This document shows positions 51,113 through 58,422 of a DNA stretch of 64,000 bases, in pieces. The notes below the pieces were generated by a model. It made no database searches. It was not told where the DNA came from and worked only from the letters and a program-made list of their open reading frames with translations. Position 1 is the first letter of the stretch; every line of letters starts with the position of its first letter. Position numbers and translations under genes: made by a program. The DNA comes from JBBPZA01 sp963728925 (lineage in GTDB: Bacteria > Actinomycetota > Thermoleophilia > Solirubrobacterales > Solirubrobacteraceae). The stretch lies in contig CAVSMB010000014.1 of assembly GCA_963728925.1 (NCBI GenBank), forward strand, positions 62,001-126,000, given 5' to 3'.

Positions 51113-51600
51113 GTCAGGGTCAGCGCCCCGCGCTCGAGGTCGAGGAGCGTCCGCTTGGCCTCCAGGCCGGCGCTGAAGCCGGTCAGCGAGCCGTCCGCGC
51201 CGATCACGCGGTGGCAGGGCACGACGATCGAGAGCGGGTTGTGACCGTTGGCGGCGCCGACGGCGCGCACGGCGGCGGGGCGCCCGATGCTGACGGCCAG
51301 CTCGGCGTAGCTGACGGTCTCGCCGTACGGGATGGCTCGCAGGGCCTCCCACACCTCGAGCTGGAACGGGGTCCCCCGCGGGGCGAGGTCGAGCTCGAAC
51401 GCCGTCCGCTCGCCGGCGAAGTACTCGCGCAGCTGCTTGGCGGCGTCGGCGAAGCGCTCGTCGTCGCGGACCCAGGCGGGCTCGGGAGCGACGGGCAGGT
51501 CGCGGTCGCCCGGCATGAACAGGCCGCGCAGGCCGTCGTCGTCGCCGACGAGCAGCAGCTCGCCGACCGGGCTGGGGAGATGGGTGAAGAAGATGGTCAT
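51109..51600 (-). CDS. ogt: Methylated-DNA--protein-cysteine S-methyltransferase
   Basis: This 163-residue suicide repair protein removes alkyl groups from O6-alkylguanine. The acceptor cysteine is in SIVVPCHRVIGADGSLTGFS, preceded by the DNA-binding helix FQLEVWEALRAIPYGETVSY and RAVGAANGHNPLS. The N-terminal ribonuclease-H-like domain is short, as in Ogt. All conserved residues are present. It overlaps the downstream aminotransferase by four bases, an unusual partner. Confidence 0.95.
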   Translation of the reverse strand: MTIFFTHLPSPVGELLLVGDDDGLRGLFMPGDRDLPVAPEPAWVRDDERFADAAKQLREYFAGERTAFELDLAPRGTPFQLEVWEALRAIPYGETVSYAELAVSIGRPAAVRAVGAANGHNPLSIVVPCHRVIGADGSLTGFSAGLEAKRTLLDLERGALTLT

Positions 51601-51659
51601 ACCCGGACAACGTTCGCACGTGGCGCGGCGTGAGGCGGGGAGCGGCGTAGGGCATCCCC

Positions 51660-51839
51660 GTGGCCAGCGTCCCCCTCGTCACCGCGTTGCTGCTGCTCGT
51701 CGCGCTGCTCGCCAGCGCGGCCGAGCTCTCGCGGCTCTCGGCGCCGGTCGTGCTCGTGCTCGCCGGGCTCGCGATCGGGTTCGTCCCCGGCGTGCCGGAG
51801 GTGAGGGTCGAGCCCGAAGAGGCGCGGCTGAACAGCTGA
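51660..51839 (+). pseudogene. N-terminal fragment of a CPA1 Na+/H+ antiporter
   Basis: From GTG 51660 the 59-codon frame reads VASVPLVTALLLLVALLASA then LSAPVVLVLAGLAIGFVPGV followed by PEVRVEPE. This is the first two membrane helices of NhaP-type sodium/proton antiporters (PxPVVLVLAGLALGFVPGxPxVxLxPE). It stops at TGA 51837, where real antiporters have ten further helices. Low-complexity sequence follows up to the esterase promoter. It cannot be a working transporter. Confidence 0.68.
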
Positions 51840-51952
51840 CGCGGGCGTTGGCGGCGGGCGGGGCCGCCACGCGCGCGGGTGGGGCCGCCAAAGGGCGCGG
51901 CGCCAAGGGCGCGGGCGGCGCGCCAAGGGGCGTGGCTGCGGCGCCGTCCGGG

Positions 51953-51958
51953 TAGGGT
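51953..51958 (+). promoter_or_regulatory. -10 box of a leaderless esterase transcript
   Basis: TAGGGT ends seven bases before the GTG at 51966, so transcription should start at or next to the start codon. No ribosome-binding site is present upstream of the GTG. Confidence 0.5.
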
Positions 51959-51965
51959 CGCCGCC

Positions 51966-53138
51966 GTGCCTCGCCCCCGCTGCCTCGCGTCGCTCGCCGC
52001 GCTCGCTCTCGGCCTCGCCTTCGCCGCGCCGGCCGGCGCCTCGCGCCTGGTCACCATCGACGCACCCAGCCGCGCCGGGTTCGTCGACGTCCGCAGCGCC
52101 CTGTTCCCCGCCGCCCGGCCGGTCCCGGCGCGACTGCGGGCCAACGTGCTCCTCCCTGACGGCTACGACGCCAGCAAGGCCTATCCGCTGCTCTACCTCC
52201 TGCACGGCGCGGGCGGCGGCTACGCCGCCTGGGCCAACCCGGCCCAGGGCGACGTTCGCCGAACGCTGAAGGGGCTGCCGGCGATCGTCGTCATGCCGGA
52301 GGGCGGCCTGGGCTTCTACAGCGACTGGTACAACCGCGGCCGTCGCCGTGACCCGGCGTGGACGCGCTACCACCTCGAGGAGGTTCTCCCGCTGATCCGG
52401 CGGCGCTTCCGCATCCGTCCCGGCCGGCGCTGGCACGCGATCGCCGGGCTCTCGATGGGCGGCTACGGGACGAGCTTCCTCGCGACCGAGCTGCCGGGGT
52501 ACTTCGGTACAGCCGTGCCCATGTCGGGGCTCGTCTCGATCCGCCGGCCGGAGATCGTCGCGGGGCTCTCGGCGATCGGCGGGGTCAAGTACCCGGCGCT
52601 GTGGGGGCCGAGCGACGGCGCCTACGCGCGCGGCCACGATCCCGTGGCCCTGGCCCGCAACCTCCGCTTCACCTGGGTCATCCTCCGGACCGGGAACGGG
52701 ACGCCGCGCAGAGGTGTCGTCAGTCCCGTGCCCCAGCTCAGCGGCGCGCTCGAGGGCGTGCTGCGCATCGGCAACGACCAGTTCGCGGCCGCCCTGCGCC
52801 GGGCCGGGGTCAAGCTCGACTACCGCGTCCACGACGGCGTCCACGACTGGCCCTACTGGCGCGCGGACATCGCGGCGGCGGCGCGCAACGGCGGGCTGTT
52901 CCGCCCCGTCGCCCAGGCCCCGTCGCGCTGGAGCTACCGGACCGTCGCGCGCTCGGGCGACGCCTGGGGGCTGCGCTTCCGCTTCACGACGCCGCCGGCC
53001 GGCGTGGCGACCTTCACCCGCTCAGGCGACCGGCTGACCGCGAGCGGCGCCGGGCGCGTGCGGATCATCGATGCACGGGGCTGCCGGCTCGAGGCGACGC
53101 TGCCCTTCTCATGGCGCCTGGCGACCGGGCGCTGCTAG
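51966..53138 (+). CDS. Secreted esterase (antigen 85/EstD-type alpha/beta hydrolase)
   Basis: This 390-residue protein starts at GTG 51966 with a signal peptide (ASLAALALGLAFAAPAGA). The esterase domain has LLYLLHGAGGGYAAWANPAQ (oxyanion His-Gly), VVMPEGGLGFYSDWYNRGRR, the nucleophile elbow HAIAGLSMGGYGTSFLA (GLSMGG) and the catalytic His in VHDGVHDWPYWRAD. It belongs to the esterase D/mycolyltransferase-like family. A C-terminal beta domain of about 80 residues (LRFRFTTPPAGVATFTRSG) ends with two cysteines (GCRLE ... GRC) that may form a disulfide. The transcript appears leaderless. Confidence 0.9.
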   Translation: MPRPRCLASLAALALGLAFAAPAGASRLVTIDAPSRAGFVDVRSALFPAARPVPARLRANVLLPDGYDASKAYPLLYLLHGAGGGYAAWANPAQGDVRRTLKGLPAIVVMPEGGLGFYSDWYNRGRRRDPAWTRYHLEEVLPLIRRRFRIRPGRRWHAIAGLSMGGYGTSFLATELPGYFGTAVPMSGLVSIRRPEIVAGLSAIGGVKYPALWGPSDGAYARGHDPVALARNLRFTWVILRTGNGTPRRGVVSPVPQLSGALEGVLRIGNDQFAAALRRAGVKLDYRVHDGVHDWPYWRADIAAAARNGGLFRPVAQAPSRWSYRTVARSGDAWGLRFRFTTPPAGVATFTRSGDRLTASGAGRVRIIDARGCRLEATLPFSWRLATGRC

Positions 53139-53155
53139 CACGAGCGCCGTGACCG

Positions 53156-53188
53156 GACGGGCGCGGGCCTGTTCGGCCCGCGCCCGTC
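53156..53188. terminator. Strong hairpin between convergent genes
   Basis: GACGGGCGCGGGCC and GGCCCGCGCCCGTC form a perfect 14-base-pair stem around the loop TGTTC. It lies between the 3' ends of the esterase (plus) and the fasciclin gene (minus), so it can end transcription from both sides. There is no T-run, as is common in GC-rich actinobacteria. Confidence 0.8.
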
Positions 53189-53220
53189 GCGGCACGCCTT
53201 CCCTCAGAGAGCCCGAGAGC

Positions 53221-53760
53221 TCAGGAAGCGGGCTGCAGAACGGTGTCGATGACGTGGACGACGCCGTTGGAGGCGGGGACGTCGGCCTTGGTCACCGTCG
53301 CGTCGCCGACCTTGACGGTCTTGCCGTCGATCGAAACGGTGAGCTTCTCGCCGTTGACGGTCGTCAGCTCCTGGCCGTCCTTCAGCTGGGCGGCCGTGAC
53401 CTTCCCGGGCACCACGTGATAGGTGAGGACCGACGTCAGCTGATCCTTGTTGGCCGGCTTGAGCAGCGTGTCCAGCGTGCCCTTCGGGAGGCCCTGGAAG
53501 GCCTGATCGGTCGGGGCGAAGACCGTGTAGGGGCCCTTGCCCTGCAGCGTCGTGGCGAGATCCGCGGCGGTCACGGCCTGCACGAGGGTCGAGAGCTGGT
53601 TGGTGCCCTGAGCGACTCCCACGATGTTCTTGGCGGCCGGGGTGGTCGCCGCTGGGGTCGACGACGAGCTGCTCGAGTCGCTGTCGCTGCCGCACGCCGC
53701 GACCCCGAAGGCTGCGACGGAGCTGAGGGCAAGGGCGAGGATGGTTCGTTGGGCGCGCAT
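53221..53760 (-). CDS. Fasciclin-domain lipoprotein
   Basis: This 179-residue protein starts with a lipoprotein signal (SSVAAFGVAACGSDSDSSSS, lipobox AAC) and a Ser/Thr/Ala linker. A single fasciclin (FAS1) domain follows: FAS1 motif H1 at GPYTVFAPTDQAFQGLP, the central YHVVPGKVTAAQL and motif H2 at GVVHVIDTVLQP. It will sit on the outer face of the membrane and may mediate adhesion. It resembles the MPB70/MPT83 type. Length is normal. The stop is followed by the convergent hairpin at 53156. Confidence 0.94.
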   Translation of the reverse strand: MRAQRTILALALSSVAAFGVAACGSDSDSSSSSSTPAATTPAAKNIVGVAQGTNQLSTLVQAVTAADLATTLQGKGPYTVFAPTDQAFQGLPKGTLDTLLKPANKDQLTSVLTYHVVPGKVTAAQLKDGQELTTVNGEKLTVSIDGKTVKVGDATVTKADVPASNGVVHVIDTVLQPAS

Positions 53761-53860
53761 GGCGTCTCCTTTTCCGGTGTGCCCGTGGGTTCGCGCCGAG
53801 CGGCGCGCTCGGTTGAGCGTTGCCGCGCCTACCCGATCGGGCAGGTTCCGGCGCTGCCGC

Positions 53861-54436
53861 TCAGCCGAGCGCCTCGGCGAGCAGCACGGCGACGCCGAAG
53901 ACGCCCGCCGCCGCGGCCACCGCGCCGACGACGCGGGTCGGCGGCCCGCCGTGGAGTCCCGTCCGGTGCACGGCCGCGTGGCCCTTGCCGCGGGCGAGCA
54001 GCCAGCGGTTGACCGGCCACGCGACGGCGCCCGCCACGACGAGCGCGAACGCGAGGCTGCCCCAGAAGAGGACGTCGCCGAGCCCGGCGTCGAGCGCGCC
54101 GGGCACGGCGAGGATGATCACGTTGTCGACGACCTCCATCGTCGCGATGCTCAGCGTGTCGGAGGCGAGCGCGATCGGGATGACCGCCGCGAGCGCGAGG
54201 CCGGCTCGCAGCAGCGGCCAGCTCGTGAGCGCATAGCCGAAGAGGAACGCAAGGGCGATGGAGAGCCCGACGGTCGCGCCGGCGGAGAAGCCCGCCGCGG
54301 TGCCGATGATCATGCCGAGCACCTCGCCGATCGCGCAGCCGGTGAGGCAGTGCAGCGTCGCGCTCAGCGCCATCGAGTCGAGCTCGCGCCCCTGCGTGGG
54401 CATGGCGTGGTGGTCGTGGTGGCCGGCTGCTTCCAT
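53861..54436 (-). CDS. DUF4396 membrane protein with histidine-rich N-terminus
   Basis: From ATG 54436 this 191-residue protein begins MEAAGHHDHHAMPTQGRELD, a likely metal-binding tail. About five membrane segments follow; the first (LSATLHCLTGCAIGEVLGMI) contains the CxxxC/G pattern typical of DUF4396. The function of the family is not established; it is often found with copper genes. A CsoR-like operator lies 16 bases upstream of the start, supporting metal control. No csoR gene is in the window. The alternative upstream starts lack similarity. Confidence 0.8.
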   Translation of the reverse strand: MEAAGHHDHHAMPTQGRELDSMALSATLHCLTGCAIGEVLGMIIGTAAGFSAGATVGLSIALAFLFGYALTSWPLLRAGLALAAVIPIALASDTLSIATMEVVDNVIILAVPGALDAGLGDVLFWGSLAFALVVAGAVAWPVNRWLLARGKGHAAVHRTGLHGGPPTRVVGAVAAAAGVFGVAVLLAEALG

Positions 54437-54451
54437 GCCTACGATGCTAAC

Positions 54452-54466
54452 TACCCCCCAGGGGTA
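54452..54466. promoter_or_regulatory. CsoR-type operator (TACCCC-CCA-GGGGTA)
   Basis: The perfect inverted repeat TACCCCCCAGGGGTA has the G/C tract flanked by TA/TA that is characteristic of CsoR/RcnR-family metal repressor sites. It sits between the divergent DUF4396 (start 54436) and SDR (start 54492) genes, so it may control both. Copper (CsoR) is the best guess; persulfide-type CstR sites look similar. Confidence 0.6.
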
Positions 54467-54491
54467 TTGCAAGACGTGCTGTCCTTCGGGT

Positions 54492-55196
54492 ATGCCCCAC
54501 GACCGACCGGTCGCCGTGGTGAGCGGCGGCAACCGGGGCATCGGCCTCGAGGTGGTTCGCCAGCTCGGGCACGAGGGGTTCGCCACCGTGCTCGGCAGTC
54601 GCGACCCCGGGCGCGGCGAGGCGGCGGCCGGCGGCCTGCGCCGCGAGGGCCTCGAGCCGATCGTGATGGCCCTGGACGTCGCCGACGACGAGAGCGTCGC
54701 GGCGCTGGCGGCGCGCGTCCGCGACGAGCTCGGGCGGTGCGACGTGCTGGTCAACAACGCGGCGATCCACTACGACACCGGCCAGCGCGGCGCGAGCGCG
54801 GACCTCGCGATCGTGCGCGAGGCCTTCGAGACCAACGTGCTCGGGGCGTGGCGCCTGGTCGAGGGGCTGCTCGGGCTCCTGCGTCGCGCGCCGCACGGGC
54901 GCATCGTCAACGTGTCGAGCCAAGGCGGCTCGCTGGCGGGCATGGACGGCGGAACGCCGGCCTACAGCGTGTCCAAGGCCGCGCTCAACGCGATGACCCG
55001 CGTGCTGGCCGGCGAGCTGGGCGCGGACGGGATCCTGGTCAACGCCGTGTGCCCGGGGTGGACGGCGACCGACATGGGCGGCGCCGGCGGCCGTCCGGTC
55101 GCCCAGGGTGCCGCGAGCGTCGTCTGGGCCGCGCTGCTGCCGGACGACGGACCGAGCGGCGGCTTCTTCCGCGACGGACGGGCGTTGCCCTGGTGA
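54492..55196 (+). CDS. Short-chain dehydrogenase
   Basis: This 234-residue classical SDR begins MPHDRPVAVVSGGNRGIGLE, with the cofactor motif SGGNRGIG, NNAAIHYDTG, catalytic Ser in IVNVSSQGGSLAGMD and Tyr/Lys in AYSVSKAALNAM. It resembles carbonyl-reductase-like SDRs. The substrate is unknown. ATG 54492 is chosen over upstream in-frame starts because those overlap the operator region and the divergent gene. It is followed after 20 bases by chaB. Confidence 0.88.
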   Translation: MPHDRPVAVVSGGNRGIGLEVVRQLGHEGFATVLGSRDPGRGEAAAGGLRREGLEPIVMALDVADDESVAALAARVRDELGRCDVLVNNAAIHYDTGQRGASADLAIVREAFETNVLGAWRLVEGLLGLLRRAPHGRIVNVSSQGGSLAGMDGGTPAYSVSKAALNAMTRVLAGELGADGILVNAVCPGWTATDMGGAGGRPVAQGAASVVWAALLPDDGPSGGFFRDGRALPW

Positions 55197-55216
55197 GACC
55201 CGGGTATCCGCGGACC

Positions 55217-55627
55217 ATGCCTGCCAAGAAAGAGGATCTTCCCAGCACCCTCGAGCGCTCGCCCAAGAAGGTGCGCGACACCTATGAGAAGACGCTCGAC
55301 AACGCCCACGAGGAATACGACAGCGAGGAGCGCGCCCATCGCGCGGCCTGGGCCTCGGTCAAGCACGTCGCCGAGAAGAAGGGCGACCACTGGGAGCCCA
55401 AGGCCCGCAAGGGACCGTCGGACGCGCAGGCCGCCAAGAGCGGCGCCGCCGCGCGGCGGGGCGGCGAGACCGCCGGCGGCATCGACGCCAACAAGTCCAG
55501 GCACGCGCTCTACGAGGACGCCAGGCAGGCCGGCATCGAGGGCCGCTCGACCATGAGCAAGCAGGAGCTCGTCCGCGCGCTGAAGAAGAGCAGCGACCGG
55601 GCGACCGCCAAGGCCCGTCGCGGGTAG
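55217..55627 (+). CDS. chaB: ChaB family protein with Rho-N-like C-terminus
   Basis: This 136-residue basic protein has a ChaB domain (residues ~3-62; DLPSTLERSPKKVRDTYEKT, EEYDSEERAHRAAWASVKHV and AEKKGDHWEPK). A lysine/alanine-rich linker follows, and then KSRHALYEDARQAGIEGRSTM with SKQELVRAL, which matches the helical Rho termination factor N-terminal/SAP-like module. ChaB was first linked to cation transport regulation, but its role is uncertain; the added module suggests nucleic-acid binding. ATG 55217 gives exactly the ChaB N-terminus. Probably co-transcribed with the SDR. Confidence 0.88.
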   Translation: MPAKKEDLPSTLERSPKKVRDTYEKTLDNAHEEYDSEERAHRAAWASVKHVAEKKGDHWEPKARKGPSDAQAAKSGAAARRGGETAGGIDANKSRHALYEDARQAGIEGRSTMSKQELVRALKKSSDRATAKARRG

Positions 55628-55638
55628 CGGCGCTTCGC

Positions 55639-55701
55639 GCGCCGCGCGCCGCGCGCCGCGCGCCGCGCGCCGGGCGCCGGGCGCCGGGCGCCGGGCGCCG
55701 C
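55639..55701. repeat. Nine tandem heptamers (GCGCCGC/GCGCCGG)
   Basis: Four copies of GCGCCGC are followed by four copies of GCGCCGG and a final GCGCCGC, without interruption. The array starts 11 bases after the chaB stop. It is pure G/C and self-complementary, so it can fold or slip and is likely to be length-variable. It may act as a terminator-like barrier between chaB and the sulfate operon. Confidence 0.85.
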
Positions 55702-55715
55702 GTCGGGCGCCTGGC

Positions 55716-55762
55716 CGGATCGATACAGGCGAAAGCCTGTCGGCTAAAGGAGGTTTGATCCG
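55716..55762 (+). ncRNA. Structured leader upstream of the sulfate transporter operon
   Basis: The outer stem CGGATC/GATCCG (55716-55721 with 55757-55762) encloses a hairpin ACAGGC-GAAA-GCCTGT (GNRA tetraloop, 55725-55740) and the single-stranded segment CGGCTAAAGGAGGTTT. The last segment holds a perfect AAAGGAGG that is too far (about 45 bases) from the sbp ATG to be its ribosome site. The compact fold in front of a sulfur-nutrient operon suggests a regulatory RNA, but it matches no riboswitch consensus that I know. It could also be a remnant leader. Confidence 0.35.
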
Positions 55763-55804
55763 CTACCCTCTTTCCCCGTCTTGTCCACCAACCTGATGGG
55801 GAAA

Positions 55805-56800
55805 ATGAGACTCAAGCGGATCATCCCGGCTGCCGTCGCCCTGCTCGCGGTGCTCGTCGCCGCAGGGTGCGGAAGCAGCGACAGCGGCGGAAGCGGGAGC
55901 GGTGCGCCTTTGTCGCTCGTGGCCTACTCGACGCCGCAGGAGGCCTACGAGAAGGTCATCCCGGCCTTCGAGAAGACCGACGCCGGTAAGGGGACGCAGT
56001 TCCGGCAGTCCTACGGCGCCTCGGGTGACCAGGCGCGCGCCGTGCTCGCCGGCCTGCCGGCCGACGTCGTTGCGTTCTCGCTCGAGCCCGACATGGCCAA
56101 GCTCGTGGACGCGGGGAAGGTCGCCCCGAACTGGGCGTCGAACCCGACAAAGGGCATCGTCACCAACTCGGTCGTCGTCCTGGTCACGCGAAAGGGCAAT
56201 CCCAAGAACATCCGGACGTGGGCGGACATCGTCAAGCCCGGCGTGCAGATCGTGACGCCCAACCCGCAGACCTCGGGCGGCGCGAAGTGGAACATCATGG
56301 CCGCCTACGGAGCCAACTCAGGCGACGGCAAGAACAGCGCCGCCGGCCAGGCCTACCTGAAGCGGCTCTACGGCAACGTCGTCGTGCAGGACAAGAGCGC
56401 GCGCGAGGCCCTGCAGACCTTCGACAGCGGCAAGGGCGACGTCCTCATCTCCTATGAGAACGAGGCGATCACCGCGCAGAAGAAGGGCCTGGACGTCGAC
56501 TACGTCGTGCCCGACCAGACGCTGCTCATCGAGAACCCCATCGCCGCGACGAAGACCTCGAAGAACGCCGCGGCGGCGAAGGCCTTCGTGACCTTCACCA
56601 AGACTCCGCAGGCGCAGAAGCTCTTCGCGCAGAGCGGCTACCGCCCGGTCGATCCCAGCCTGGTCGACAAGGGGCAGTTCCCGACCCCGCCCGGGCTCTT
56701 CACGATCGCGAGCCTCGGCGGCTGGACGCAGGTCAACAAGCAGTTCTTCGACGAGAAGACGGGCGTAGTCACCAAGATCCAGCAGCAGGCGGGGGTCTAG
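55805..56800 (+). CDS. sbp: Sulfate-binding periplasmic-type lipoprotein
   Basis: This 331-residue solute-binding protein carries a lipoprotein signal (RLKRIIPAAVALLAVLVAAGC) and captures sulfate or thiosulfate outside the membrane. Family motifs are LSLVAYSTPQEAYEKVIPAF, FRQSYGASGDQARAVLAG, GIVTNSVVVLVTRKGNPKN, the sulfate-binding NPQTSGGAKWNIMAAYG and ISYENEAITAQ. I chose ATG 55805 because it directly precedes the basic signal region; in-frame TTG 55781 and ATG 55796 are alternatives, the first with a TACCCT box upstream. It is the first gene of sbp-cysT-cysW-cysA. Confidence 0.93.
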   Translation: MRLKRIIPAAVALLAVLVAAGCGSSDSGGSGSGAPLSLVAYSTPQEAYEKVIPAFEKTDAGKGTQFRQSYGASGDQARAVLAGLPADVVAFSLEPDMAKLVDAGKVAPNWASNPTKGIVTNSVVVLVTRKGNPKNIRTWADIVKPGVQIVTPNPQTSGGAKWNIMAAYGANSGDGKNSAAGQAYLKRLYGNVVVQDKSAREALQTFDSGKGDVLISYENEAITAQKKGLDVDYVVPDQTLLIENPIAATKTSKNAAAAKAFVTFTKTPQAQKLFAQSGYRPVDPSLVDKGQFPTPPGLFTIASLGGWTQVNKQFFDEKTGVVTKIQQQAGV

Positions 56801-56803
56801 CGG

Positions 56804-57631
56804 GTGGCCCAGGCCGCCTCGGTCCCCGCCCCTCGCGTCTCGCGCCGGCCCGGGCTCACGCTCGGGCCGGCGCTGTCGCGCGGACTGGTGACGGCCTACC
56901 TCAGCATCGTCGTCATCCTGCCGCTCGCCGCGGTGGTGGCGAAGTCCGGCGAGGACGGCCTGTCGGGCTTCTGGGACGTCGTCAGCTCCCGGCAGGCGGT
57001 CAACGCGCTCGTGCTGACGCTGCTCGCCTCGGCGCTCGTGGTGGTGGTCAACGTCGTGATGGGCACGTTGATCGCCTGGGTGCTCGTACGCGACGAGTTC
57101 CGAGGCAAGAGCGTGGTCAACGCGCTGATCGACCTTCCCTTCGCGCTGCCGACCATCGTCGCCGGGCTGACCCTGCTCGCCCTCTACGGGCCCAAGGGGC
57201 CGTTCGGCATCAACGTCGGCTTCACGCGCTGGGGCATCGTCCTCGCGCTTCTGTTCGTGACGCTGCCGTTCGTGACGCGCGCCGTCCAGCCCGTCCTGCA
57301 CGAGCTCGACCGGGAGGTCGAGGAGGCGGCGATGTCGCTCGGCGCCGGCCGGGTGACGATGTTCCGGCGGGTGATCCTCCCGAGCCTGCGGCCGGCGATC
57401 CTCGCCGGCGCCGCGCTCGCCTTCGCGCGCGCGGTCGGCGAGTTCGGCTCGGTCGTGCTGATCTCGGGCAACCTGCCGAACAAGACCGAGGTCTCCTCGG
57501 TCTTCATCTTCAGCCAGATCGAGATCGACAACACGCCGGGCGCGGCGGCAGTGTCGGTCGTGCTCCTGCTCATCTCGGTCCTCGTGGTCGCCGGCATCCA
57601 GCTGCTCGGCCGAAGCAGGGAGGACGCGTGA
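56804..57631 (+). CDS. cysT: Sulfate ABC transporter permease CysT
   Basis: This 275-residue inner-membrane permease starts at GTG 56804, four bases after sbp. Six hydrophobic helices are visible (LVTAYLSIVVILPLAAVVAK; LVLTLLASALVVVVNVVMGT). The EAA coupling loop, EEAAMSLGAGRVTMFRRVIL, contacts CysA. LIDLPFALPTIVAGLTLLAL is the conserved CysT core. It pairs with CysW to form the channel. Its stop overlaps cysW by four bases. Confidence 0.95.
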   Translation: MAQAASVPAPRVSRRPGLTLGPALSRGLVTAYLSIVVILPLAAVVAKSGEDGLSGFWDVVSSRQAVNALVLTLLASALVVVVNVVMGTLIAWVLVRDEFRGKSVVNALIDLPFALPTIVAGLTLLALYGPKGPFGINVGFTRWGIVLALLFVTLPFVTRAVQPVLHELDREVEEAAMSLGAGRVTMFRRVILPSLRPAILAGAALAFARAVGEFGSVVLISGNLPNKTEVSSVFIFSQIEIDNTPGAAAVSVVLLLISVLVVAGIQLLGRSREDA

Positions 57632-58422
57632 TCGGACGGCTCGGACTGCGCGGGGCCGCTCTCGGCTACCTCGCGCTGCTGCTCGTCGCCCCGGTGGGCA
57701 TGGTCTGCTACCGGGCGCTCGAGCACGGGATCGGCCCGGCGTGGGACGCGGTGACGACGCCCGACGCGCTGCACGCCTTCTGGCTGACGATCGTCATGGT
57801 CGCGATCGCCGTGCCCCTGAACACGATCTTCGGCGTGGCCGCGGCCCTGCTCCTCGTCCGCCAGCGCTTCCGCGGGCGCGCGGTCCTCAACGCGCTCATC
57901 GACCTGCCCTTCGCGATCTCGCCGGTCGTCGTGGGGCTCGCGCTGATCCTCGCCTACGGCCAGGCCGGATGGTTCGGCGACGCGCTGACCCAGACGGGCA
58001 TCCAGGTCATCTTCTCGGTGCCGGGGATGGTGCTCGCGACGATGTTCGTCTCGCTCCCGTTCGTCGTCCGCGAGGTGATGCCGGTCCTGCGCGAGGTCGG
58101 CACCGACGCCGAGGAGGCGGCGACCACGCTCGGCGCGAACGGGTGGCAGACCTTCCGGCGCGTGACGCTCCCCGCGATCCGCTGGGGGGTCGCCTACGGG
58201 ATCGTGCTGACCACCGCGCGCGCACTGGGCGAGTTCGGTGCCGTGTCGGTCGTGTCGGGCAAGATCGCCGGCTCGACGGAGACGGCGACGCTGTTCGTCG
58301 AATCGGAGTTCCAGCAGTTCAACTACGTCGGCGCCTACGCGGCTTCGCTCGTCCTTGCCGCGATCGCCATCGCCGTGCTCGTGTCCATGACCCTGCTCCA
58401 GCGGAGGACCCCGAACTCCTGA
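57628..58422 (+). CDS. cysW: Sulfate ABC transporter permease CysW
   Basis: This 264-residue permease starts at GTG 57628, overlapping the cysT stop. It shows the CysW motifs LIDLPFAISPVVVGLALILA and FVVREVMPVLREVGTDAEEA, with the EAA loop AATTLGANGWQTFRRVTLPA. LGEFGAVSVVSGKIAGSTET is the conserved C-terminal block. Six membrane spans are seen. It forms the heterodimeric channel with CysT. Its stop shares one base with the cysA ATG (TGATG). Confidence 0.95.
   Translation: MIGRLGLRGAALGYLALLLVAPVGMVCYRALEHGIGPAWDAVTTPDALHAFWLTIVMVAIAVPLNTIFGVAAALLLVRQRFRGRAVLNALIDLPFAISPVVVGLALILAYGQAGWFGDALTQTGIQVIFSVPGMVLATMFVSLPFVVREVMPVLREVGTDAEEAATTLGANGWQTFRRVTLPAIRWGVAYGIVLTTARALGEFGAVSVVSGKIAGSTETATLFVESEFQQFNYVGAYAASLVLAAIAIAVLVSMTLLQRRTPNS

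Noticed and set aside
51840..51952. Low-complexity GGGGCCGCCA-like sequence as a possible recombination site
   Set aside because: It has only loose repeats without defined arms, integrase or att-like core; simple G/C-rich decay is enough to explain it.
55716..55762. SAM, cobalamin or c-di-GMP riboswitch before sbp
   Set aside because: The conserved core elements of these classes are absent, and the element is too short. Only an unassigned structured leader is supported.
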